Below are positions 1 to 5,328 of a stretch of 8,753 nucleotides of DNA, piece by piece (the first letter of the stretch is position 1; every line of letters starts with the position of its first letter). The notes beneath the pieces were generated by a model. It was not told the origin of the DNA, did no database searches, and saw only the letters and a program-made list of their open reading frames with translations. Origin of the DNA: an uncultured Candidatus Berkelbacteria bacterium. GTDB taxonomy: Bacteria; Patescibacteriota; UBA1384; CAILIB01. The position numbers were made by a program, and so were the translations under genes. The stretch covers positions 1 to 8,753 of the forward strand of contig CALBLZ010000025.1 of NCBI GenBank assembly GCA_937895715.1. Direction: 5' to 3'.

Positions 1-1
1 C

Positions 2-283
2 GAAATACACAATTACTACCTGAAACGTGGTGAATTAACCGTAAAACCCCTTTCACGCGGTGTTGCCTGGCTCGATACCGGCACCTATGAGTCGATGCTC
101 GAGGCATCTAACTTCATCATGACGCTCCAGCGTCGTCAGGGCCTCCAGATTGGTTGTTTAGAAGAGATCGCGTTCCAACACGGGTTCATCTCCGCCGAGG
201 AGGTACTCGAGCGAGCCCACACCATTGGAAAGACCGAGTACGGCAAGTACCTACGCGACCTTGTTAAAGAAGCTGCTGAGTAG
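2..283 (+). CDS. rfbA: Glucose-1-phosphate thymidylyltransferase, C-terminal part (5' truncated by window)
   Basis: The reading frame is open from the window edge to TAG at 281-283 and encodes the last 93 residues. The family makes dTDP-glucose from glucose 1-phosphate and dTTP, the first step of dTDP-L-rhamnose synthesis for surface polysaccharide, in the cytoplasm. The visible signature is RGVAWLDTGTYESMLEA (about residues 20-36 of the fragment), which matches the conserved segment of RfbA/RmlA with the WLDTGT core, followed by the helical tail with RRQGLQIGCLEEIA and FISAEE. These are typical of the short-type RmlA carboxy terminus. The frame overlaps the 3' end of the convergent Nudix gene by 33 bases, and no terminator hairpin is visible between them. 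The remaining rhamnose genes would lie outside the window. Family assignment is confident; substrate preference (dTTP rather than another NTP) is inferred from the family. Confidence 0.9.
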   Translation, partial: EIHNYYLKRGELTVKPLSRGVAWLDTGTYESMLEASNFIMTLQRRQGLQIGCLEEIAFQHGFISAEEVLERAHTIGKTEYGKYLRDLVKEAAE

Positions 284-808
284 ATCGGCCCGTCCGAGCG
301 CCAGTAACCCTTTGAAATACTCGAGCTGGCAGGTGGTGTGCCCCTCGCACATGATCGGTGTCAGATCTTCAAGAGACATGAGCACCACCTCAATTGACTC
401 AGACCCCTCAGGTTGTGCTTCGCCAACTTTGTGGCAACCGGTAAGTAGGAGTGCGTGTCGCATTGCAGAAGCGTAAGCACCGCTCTGCGTTGAGCCTAAG
501 TAGAACGCCTCTCCCGCCTCATACCCTGTCTCCTCGAGTAACTCACGTGTAGCGGCCTCGATTGGGTTTTCATCTGGATCAATAAGCCCGCCTGGCAAAT
601 CGTAGAGTATTTCACGCGGACCTGGTCGAAACTGTTGCGTAACAATAACCTGGCCATCCTCAGTAAGCGCAAGGCTAAGCGCAAAACTTGCGCCCCGAAT
701 TATTTCAAAGTCATGTTCCCGCCCGTTGGGTAAGCGCCACGTTTCGCGGACTACGCGGCGGAACCCCTTGAACACCTCTTTCTCGTGCAGCAGATCCCAC
801 TCAGTCAT
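251..808 (-). CDS. Nudix hydrolase, ADP-ribose pyrophosphatase-like
   Basis: This 185-residue protein carries a perfect Nudix box at residues 74-96: G74, E80, R88-E89, E92-E93, G95, fitting GX5EX7REUXEEXGU. The acidic residues of the box bind the metal for hydrolysis of a nucleoside diphosphate linked to another group. Around it, QQFRPGPREILYDLPGG (residues 58-74) is the pattern of the ADP-ribose pyrophosphatase/NudF branch, so ADP-ribose or a nucleotide sugar is the likely substrate; this is family inference. The frame is open back to an ATG at 877, but I prefer the ATG at 808 because the MTEWDLLHEKEVF start matches the usual amino terminus of this branch, and because it gives an 8-base overlap with the lysS stop codon (ATGACTGA) instead of a 77-base overlap. 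This suggests translational coupling in a lysS-Nudix operon. No clear Shine-Dalgarno is seen. Its 3' end runs 33 bases into rfbA on the other strand. Confidence 0.88.
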   Translation of the reverse strand: MTEWDLLHEKEVFKGFRRVVRETWRLPNGREHDFEIIRGASFALSLALTEDGQVIVTQQFRPGPREILYDLPGGLIDPDENPIEAATRELLEETGYEAGEAFYLGSTQSGAYASAMRHALLLTGCHKVGEAQPEGSESIEVVLMSLEDLTPIMCEGHTTCQLEYFKGLLALGRADLLSSFFNKVA

Positions 809-2330
809 GCGATACTTGCTTTTCGGGACGCATTGTTGGAAAAAGAACGGTTTCACGTACTGAGTCCACCCCGGCAAGAATCAATACCAGGCGGTCAATG
901 CTCACGCCGAATCCTGTCATTGGTGGCATACCGTGTTCCATAGCAGTAAGGAAGTCTTCATCCATCCGCTGCGCCTCTGGATCGCCCGCCAGACGCAGCT
1001 TCTCTTGCTCTTCAAAGCGCACGCGCTGATCGATAGGATCATTTAGCTCACTAAAGGCATTGCCAACTTCAGCGCCGTCTATCAACACCACAAAGCGCTC
1101 GGTGAGGCGCGGATCTGAGCTTTTCTTTTTTGCCAGCGGTGAAAATTCTAGAGGAAAATCAACTAAGAACTGAGGCTGAATAAGGTGTGGTCGAGTTGTC
1201 TTTTTGTATAACAGATCAATCAGACGACCACGACCAAGTTTGCGCAGACTCTCCTCCGTGGCAACCCCTTGCTCGCCACCACCCGTACGGAGGCCGTGGT
1301 GCAAACAGCTCTGGATAAGCTCGTCGTCTGACGCTTCGATAACGTCAATGCCTGCATACTGCTTGATTACTTCTACGTAAGAAACTCGTGGCCACTCACC
1401 GCTGAAGTCAAGCATAGTATCACCGCGCTCAATCTGCAGTGTGTCGTATACTTCCTCAATGGCCTGCTGGTACATGTTCTGCACAAAGTCCATGCCCTTC
1501 TCATAGTCTGCATACGCCCAGTAAAACTCGAACATGGTGAACTCTTGCAGGTGCTGTGGGCTCATCCCCTCGTTGCGGAACACCTTTCCAATTTCGAACA
1601 CTCGATCGAATCCCCCCGCCACTAGCCGCTTCAACTGGAGCTCAAGTGAGATGCGCAGGTAAAAGTCGGTATCGAGGGCGTTGTGATGCGTAACAAAAGG
1701 CTCGGCGTCCGCCCCCCCAGGGATGTGCTCAAACACTGCAGTCTCAGCTTCAAGGAACCCATGATCACTCATGAATCTTCGTAGTGAGCTCACCAAGCGA
1801 CTGCGCTTTTCAAAACGAGCGCGAACCCCATCGTTTACCAGCAAGTCGAGGTAACGCTGGCGCTGCTTGGCTTCCGGGTCTTGTAGGCCCTTCCAGGCAT
1901 CAGGCAGAGGGCTAAGCGTTTTGCTAACAACCTGCCAATCGTGCACTTCGATGGTGAGTTCACCACGGCGACTCACAAATAGCGTACCGCTCGCCCACAC
2001 AAAATCAGCAAGATCGAGAAGCTCGATTCGCTCAAACAGCTCTGGAGACAGAACATCTTGCTTAAAAATAAGCTGAATCTTACCTGTAGAATCTTCTAGG
2101 TCGGCAAAAATAAGTGCACCCTGTCCACGAAGCGCAGTTATACGGCCGGCAGTAGCAACACCGCCGTCGTGGCGATCGTCGACTTGTAAATGGTTACCCT
2201 GTGAGCGCACAACAGCAACCTGCTCGTGCTCGGGTATGCGGGCTGGGTATGGATCGATACCACTCGCGCGCAAGGCATCGAGCTTAGCGCGGCGGGCAGC
2301 AAATGGATCGAGGTCGGCAAAATTAGGCAT
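801..2330 (-). CDS. lysS: Lysine--tRNA ligase, class II
   Basis: This 509-residue, near full-length LysRS charges tRNA-Lys with lysine using ATP. The N-terminal OB-fold anticodon-binding domain spans about residues 60-135 (AGRITALRGQGALIFADLED...). The class II catalytic core follows: motif 1 region at 190-201, the IPGGADAEPFVTHHNALD stretch at 203-220, motif 2 beginning FRNEG at 251-255, and motif 3 with GFGVSIDRL at 473-481. Oddities are Ala198 where motif 1 normally has its invariant proline (ETA instead of ETP), SPQHLQEFT in the motif 2 loop instead of the common S-x-RHNPEFT, and Ser477 instead of Gly in motif 3. The start at 2330 is supported by TAAGAT at 2342-2337, exactly six bases upstream, suggesting a leaderless mRNA. 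The upstream neighbour greA is separated by a terminator; downstream, the Nudix gene overlaps its stop by 8 bases. Confidence 0.96.
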   Translation of the reverse strand: MPNFADLDPFAARRAKLDALRASGIDPYPARIPEHEQVAVVRSQGNHLQVDDRHDGGVATAGRITALRGQGALIFADLEDSTGKIQLIFKQDVLSPELFERIELLDLADFVWASGTLFVSRRGELTIEVHDWQVVSKTLSPLPDAWKGLQDPEAKQRQRYLDLLVNDGVRARFEKRSRLVSSLRRFMSDHGFLEAETAVFEHIPGGADAEPFVTHHNALDTDFYLRISLELQLKRLVAGGFDRVFEIGKVFRNEGMSPQHLQEFTMFEFYWAYADYEKGMDFVQNMYQQAIEEVYDTLQIERGDTMLDFSGEWPRVSYVEVIKQYAGIDVIEASDDELIQSCLHHGLRTGGGEQGVATEESLRKLGRGRLIDLLYKKTTRPHLIQPQFLVDFPLEFSPLAKKKSSDPRLTERFVVLIDGAEVGNAFSELNDPIDQRVRFEEQEKLRLAGDPEAQRMDEDFLTAMEHGMPPMTGFGVSIDRLVLILAGVDSVRETVLFPTMRPEKQVSHD

Positions 2331-2336
2331 GAGTCT

Positions 2337-2342
2337 ATCTTA
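2337..2342 (-). promoter_or_regulatory. Probable -10 element of lysS (leaderless)
   Basis: TAAGAT lies with six bases between its last T and the lysS ATG, placing transcription start at or within a base of the start codon. No convincing -35 is visible. The same hexamer with the same spacing precedes alaS, which makes chance less likely. It sits just downstream of the greA terminator, consistent with a separate lysS transcript. Confidence 0.5.
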
Positions 2343-2353
2343 GCCTATCTAGC

Positions 2354-2378
2354 AAAAGGGCGGAACTGATGTCCGCCC
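2354..2378 (-). terminator. Rho-independent terminator of greA
   Basis: Read on the minus strand, GGGCGGA (2378-2372), a 7-base loop (2371-2365) and TCCGCCC (2364-2358) form a 7-bp GC-rich stem followed by TTTT (2357-2354). It begins 7 bases after the greA stop codon and ends before the lysS -10 element. The T tract is short, so termination may be incomplete and some greA-lysS read-through is possible. Confidence 0.72.
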
Positions 2379-2385
2379 GGTTTGC

Positions 2386-2862
2386 TTAGTTGATCTTTAC
2401 GATGGAGTAGGTGACCGTACCCCCGTCTGGGATGGTAACGTCGACCTTTTGGCCAACCTTTGAGCCAACGAGAGCTTTTCCGAGTGGGGACTCTACGGAG
2501 ATGTGGCCACTTGAAGGGTCGGATTCAGCAGAGCTTACAAGAATGAAGTTCATCTTGTCGCCATCGAGGCTTACCTCTACCTTAGAGCCTATAACCACAG
2601 TGCCGTGCTCGCCCTGCGCTTTAGCCTCATCAATAACTTTCGCCTTTTTTAGTAGTGCTTCGAGTTCTTCGATGCGACCTTCGATAATTGACTGTTGATT
2701 ACGAGCAGCATCGTACTCAGCGTTCTCGGAGAGATCGCCGTATTCGCGCGTTTCTTTAATCTTCTTGATGATATCTTTGCGCTCAACATCAATAAGCTGC
2801 TTTAACTCAGACTTGAGTTTAGCAATGCCTTCTTTTGTGAGTAAGATGTCTTTCATGCTCAT
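2386..2862 (-). CDS. greA: Transcript cleavage factor GreA
   Basis: GreA binds RNA polymerase, inserts its coiled coil into the secondary channel and stimulates cleavage of backtracked RNA. With the ATG at 2862 the protein has 158 residues, the usual GreA length. The N-terminal antiparallel coiled coil covers about residues 8-76, with the acidic tip in REYGDLSENAEY (Asp43, Glu46 and Glu49 visible), which coordinates the catalytic metal. The FKBP-like C-terminal domain covers about 82-158 (HGTVVIGSKVEV, SPLGKALVGSKVGQKVDVTIPDG). The frame is open up to 2904, but a strong promoter with -10 at 2900-2895 lies over that extension, so the first upstream Met cannot be on that transcript. The choice between ATG 2862 (MSMKD) and ATG 2856 (MKD) is unresolved. 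There is no Shine-Dalgarno; a leader of roughly 26 bases is predicted. Confidence 0.95.
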   Translation of the reverse strand: MSMKDILLTKEGIAKLKSELKQLIDVERKDIIKKIKETREYGDLSENAEYDAARNQQSIIEGRIEELEALLKKAKVIDEAKAQGEHGTVVIGSKVEVSLDGDKMNFILVSSAESDPSSGHISVESPLGKALVGSKVGQKVDVTIPDGGTVTYSIVKIN

Positions 2863-2894
2863 AACGTTAACAATGTAGTGGTTGTGCCCGAGCC

Positions 2895-2923
2895 AGTATA
2901 GCAAAGGGACATAGCCTTGTCAG
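2895..2923 (-). promoter_or_regulatory. Sigma-70-type promoter of greA
   Basis: On the minus strand, CTGACA (2923-2918) is separated by exactly 17 bases from TATACT (2900-2895). Five of six bases match at each hexamer, and TGC directly before TATACT adds an extended -10 element. The predicted start near 2888 gives greA a leader of about 26 bases and rules out the in-frame Met codon at 2904. It lies just after the terminator of the preceding structured RNA region. Confidence 0.75.
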
Positions 2924-2957
2924 ACAGGTGATCCCCTCCCTGCGGTGCTCTCTTAAG

Positions 2958-2984
2958 AAAAAAGTCAGCTATGCGCTGCTGTCT
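2958..2984 (-). terminator. Rho-independent terminator ending the alaS-greA intergenic transcript
   Basis: On the minus strand, AGACAGC (2984-2978) pairs with GCTGACT (2969-2963) around an 8-base loop with one A/A mismatch, followed by six T residues (2963-2958, the first also closing the stem). It shows that a minus-strand transcript crosses the roughly 500 bases without a recognised gene and ends just before the greA promoter. Confidence 0.68.
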
Positions 2985-3449
2985 GAATGCCATGAGTATA
3001 GCGATGAACGCTAAAATGTCAATGACATACAGGTAGGCGAACCTGAATAAAACTGCCTGGTTTTGGATGGATTCCCAGTAAATAGGTCAGGACCGAAGAT
3101 GCAAGCATCAACGGTCCTTTGGGTGAGCGTTTCCAGCTGCGCTGGAGGAAGTTCTATGCTCACACTAGTTGTACGCTAGCCGATTTTGAAAGTAAATAGT
3201 GGCGGATTTAGAATGACCTGCCCCCTCCGATTACGGAGACCGGCAGGTCGTAGTGATGACGCTGGTTCAGCCCCCTTGGCTTACTGGAGCGTCTTGGCGG
3301 CGATCGCGAGCTGGTTGGTCGAGTTGACCTGACTTCTGAACGTATTCAAATAGCGCTTTCCTCCTTTAGTAGACTCGGGCACCTCACCGGCAGGCCCCTG
3401 TGTGCTGGTATCCCCCAGTGGTGATTGCCGAGGCAACCATACCTGCCCG
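2958..3449 (-). ncRNA. Unidentified structured RNA (or structured alaS 3' UTR)
   Basis: No recognised gene occupies the space between alaS and greA, but the minus strand is packed with perfect or near-perfect stems. They are: CGGGCA/TGCCCG (3449-3444 with 3381-3376) enclosing GGTAT/ATACC and a CTCG-capped stem (3439-3433 with 3428-3422); GACGC/GCGTC with inner AGCC/GGCT (3293-3258); an 8-bp stem with inner 5-bp stem (3249-3215); GTGAGC/GCTCAC with inner CCAGC/GCTGG (3163-3123); GGACCG/CGGTCC with symmetric TT internal loop and CTTG loop (3117-3090); CAGGT/ACCTG (3045-3030); ATGTC/GACAT (3028-3016); TAGCG/CGCTA (3013-2999); then the terminator. I could not assign a family: the universal RNase P, tmRNA and SRP RNA motifs are not found. 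It may be an independent RNA or the 3' UTR of alaS. Structure is read from sequence; function is unknown. Confidence 0.55.
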
Positions 3450-3478
3450 TAAGCAAGTATTGCATCTAGTATTGCCAT
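3281..3478 (-). CDS. Small hypothetical ORF (65 aa), uncertain
   Basis: An open frame of 65 codons runs from ATG 3478 to TAA 3283-3281, starting 21 bases after the alaS stop; a TTG at 3496 would extend it by six codons. I recognise no family. The first half uses codons uncommon in the neighbours (ATA, CTA, CGG, GGG), while the last 28 codons resemble the neighbours and encode a helix-like, polar segment ending NSTNQLAIAAKTLQ. Inside the frame lies the only strong Shine-Dalgarno-like sequence noticed ahead of a possible start, AAAGGAGG (3367-3360), ten bases before a TTG at 3349 that would start a 22-residue peptide. The frame overlaps the 5' stems of the structured RNA, so it may be a chance frame, a leader-type peptide, or a degraded gene. 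No transmembrane or signal segment is evident. Confidence 0.25.
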   Translation of the reverse strand: MAILDAILAYGQVWLPRQSPLGDTSTQGPAGEVPESTKGGKRYLNTFRSQVNSTNQLAIAAKTLQ

Positions 3479-3496
3479 GTTGCAGGTGAAGTACAA
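3468..3496 (-). promoter_or_regulatory. Possible weak promoter for the structured RNA
   Basis: TTGTAC (3496-3491), a 17-base spacer and AATACT (3473-3468) lie just after the alaS stop codon, giving a predicted start near 3461, shortly before the first large stem. Both hexamers are only partial matches, so transcription by read-through from alaS is equally plausible. Confidence 0.25.
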
Positions 3497-3499
3497 GAG

Positions 3500-5308
3500 C
3501 TAGCTAAGCACCGCTTTAATGCGTCGCACACCCGCGCTCACCGCCTCTTCTTTTGCGATTTTGAACACACCCATGTCCTTGGTATTCGACACATGGGGGC
3601 CGGTACAGATTTCTTTGCTGTAGAAGGTACCGTCACTGCGACCGATCGTGTATACGCTCACCGAGCTGCCGTACTTGTGGCCAAAGAGTCCGATTGCACC
3701 CTCGGCCTTAGCAGCATCTGGCGTAACCACCTTGGTAGTAACATCGAGCCCTGCCCTAATCTGCGCATTTACCTCGGTTTCAACTGCCTGAATCTGTTCA
3801 GTCGTAAGTTTTTCAGGCCATGAGAAATCGAAGCGTAAGCGCTCTGCGGTAAGGTTGCTTCCCCGCTGCTGCACTTCTGGCCCGAGAATGTTACGAAGTG
3901 CCTGGTGTAAGAGGTGTGTTGCAGTGTGGTAGCGCACCGTGGCGTCGGAATGATCGGCCAAGCCACTCGAAAATTGCCCGGCAGAAGCTGTACGGGAAAG
4001 ATCTTGGTGCTTCTTGAATTCAACTTCGAACTCAGTTTCGTTAATTACAATTCCCTTACTCTGGGCGTACTCCTTGGTAAGCTCGAGTGGAAAGCCGTAG
4101 CTCTGGTAGAGATCAAACGCCTCTTTTCCGGTGAGACGCTCTCGCTTTTGGATCTCAACCAACCCCTTATCGAGCGTGCGCTGAAACTTAGCCACCTCTT
4201 CACTTAGCGATTGAACTATTTGAACCTGTAGTCGAGCTATTTCGGGTAGTGCCTCGTTATACATTGATGACACAGCCTGCACTGCTGGCTGAATCCACGC
4301 GGTGCCCGAATTTGATGCGGCATGCATAACAGCTCGGCGGATCAAGCGGCGAAGCACGTAGCCTCGATCTTTGTTACTTGGGAGCACCCCGTCACTAATC
4401 AACACCACAGCAGCACGAATGTGATCAGCAACAATTCGCTCAGAAGCTGGGTTGTGGTCTCGCAGTGGCAGTGACTGGCGGATCACCTCAATGAGCGGCA
4501 TAAACAGATCAGTCTCGAATGGCGTGTGCACATTCTGCAGAATCATCGTAATGCGCTCTAAGCCCATCCCCGTATCAACTGCATGCTGGTGCAGGTGGCG
4601 GAATTTACCATCTGCCTGCTTGTTGTACTGCATGAAAACGTTGTTCCAAATTTCTACCAAGCGGCCTGAGTCAAAATCTGGCATGCCTTTGGCATCAGTT
4701 AGGGCAGCATCGTTGGCAATGTCGTAGTGAATCTCGGTATCTGGGCCACAAGGGCCAGTCTGGCCAGCTGGGCCCCACCAGTTACTTTCCTTTGGCATCG
4801 TGAAAATCCGGCCACCCTCAGATAGTGGAACATCTACAAGTGCATCAATGCCTACGGACTTAAAGACTTCTTTCCAAATACCGATAGACTCACCATCTTG
4901 TGGCGCATCGGAGTCGCCGGCAAAAACGGTTACATAAAGCTTTTCAGGTTCAAAGCCCAACCCCTTGTCCTTCGATGTAAGGAAGTGAAAGCTCCAGTGA
5001 ATCGACTCTTTTTTAAAGTAGTCCCCCAGCGACCAGTTACCGAGCATCTCGAAGTATGTAAGGTGACGATTGTCGCCAACTTCTTCGATATCTCCTGTGC
5101 GTACGCATTTTTGAGAGCTGGCTAGGCGTGGCCCCTGCGGGTGTGCCTGCCCGAGTAAATACGGCACCAACGGGTGCATTCCGGCTGTGGTAAACAGCAC
5201 GGTAGGGTCGTTATCTGGAACCAACGAAGCAGAGGGAAGGATAGCATGACCCTTGCTTTTGAAGAACTCCAGAAAACGTGAGCGAATTTGAGCGCCGGTT
5301 AAATACAT
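3500..5308 (-). CDS. alaS: Alanine--tRNA ligase, minimal form with editing domain
   Basis: The enzyme attaches alanine to tRNA-Ala and clears mischarged Ser/Gly. The class II catalytic domain fills about residues 1-240 (RFLEFFKSKGHAILPS, LFTTAGMHP, TYFEMLGNWSLGDYFK, GPCGPDTEIHYD), followed by the helical tRNA-recognition domain to about 435. The editing domain covers about 455-600 with zinc ligands His461 and His465 (HTATH) and Cys568 and His572 (CTGPH). At 602 residues it is far shorter than the usual 850-900. It ends immediately after GVRRIKAV, where DHHA1/C-Ala sequences normally continue. The beta-barrel insert between the helical and editing domains also appears absent, since SSGLADHSDATVRY leads directly into HTATH. 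The TAG stop is clean and no DHHA1-like sequence follows, so this is a compact enzyme rather than a frameshift. The start is supported by TAAGAT six bases upstream. It lies 20 bases downstream of the histidine kinase. Confidence 0.96.
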   Translation of the reverse strand: MYLTGAQIRSRFLEFFKSKGHAILPSASLVPDNDPTVLFTTAGMHPLVPYLLGQAHPQGPRLASSQKCVRTGDIEEVGDNRHLTYFEMLGNWSLGDYFKKESIHWSFHFLTSKDKGLGFEPEKLYVTVFAGDSDAPQDGESIGIWKEVFKSVGIDALVDVPLSEGGRIFTMPKESNWWGPAGQTGPCGPDTEIHYDIANDAALTDAKGMPDFDSGRLVEIWNNVFMQYNKQADGKFRHLHQHAVDTGMGLERITMILQNVHTPFETDLFMPLIEVIRQSLPLRDHNPASERIVADHIRAAVVLISDGVLPSNKDRGYVLRRLIRRAVMHAASNSGTAWIQPAVQAVSSMYNEALPEIARLQVQIVQSLSEEVAKFQRTLDKGLVEIQKRERLTGKEAFDLYQSYGFPLELTKEYAQSKGIVINETEFEVEFKKHQDLSRTASAGQFSSGLADHSDATVRYHTATHLLHQALRNILGPEVQQRGSNLTAERLRFDFSWPEKLTTEQIQAVETEVNAQIRAGLDVTTKVVTPDAAKAEGAIGLFGHKYGSSVSVYTIGRSDGTFYSKEICTGPHVSNTKDMGVFKIAKEEAVSAGVRRIKAVLS

Positions 5309-5314
5309 ACACCG

Positions 5315-5323
5315 ATCTTAGCA
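5315..5323 (-). promoter_or_regulatory. Probable extended -10 promoter of alaS (leaderless)
   Basis: On the minus strand TGC-TAAGAT (5323-5315) lies in the 20-base gap between the kinase stop and alaS, with exactly six bases to the alaS ATG. This predicts a leaderless alaS mRNA independent of the kinase transcript. No good -35 is visible, which suits the extended -10 arrangement. Confidence 0.52.
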
Positions 5324-5328
5324 GAAGC

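Noticed and set aside
809..877. Nudix start at ATG 877
   Set aside because: This would overlap lysS by 77 bases, and the added 23 residues do not look like the family; ATG 808 gives a short overlap and the usual N-terminus.
2863..2904. Upstream Met of greA at 2904
   Set aside because: It falls upstream of the predicted transcription start near 2888, would overlap the promoter -10, and adds residues absent from normal GreA.
3030..3045. CAGGTTCGCCTACCTG as a tRNA T-arm
   Set aside because: The loop lacks the TTCRA pattern length, and no acceptor, D or anticodon arms can be built around it.
3090..3117. GGACCG...CGGTCC hairpin as a plus-strand terminator
   Set aside because: Only TTT follows on the plus strand before GGG, and no plus-strand gene ends upstream; it fits better as part of the minus-strand structured RNA.
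2958..3449. RNase P RNA, tmRNA or SRP RNA in the alaS-greA gap
   Set aside because: Only GAGGAAAG (3363-3356, minus) resembles the RNase P P4 motif, and the following bases and the distal conserved region do not match. No tmRNA ATTCGAC segment, T-arm or CCA end and no SRP GGAAG-type loop context was found. A covariance search would settle it.
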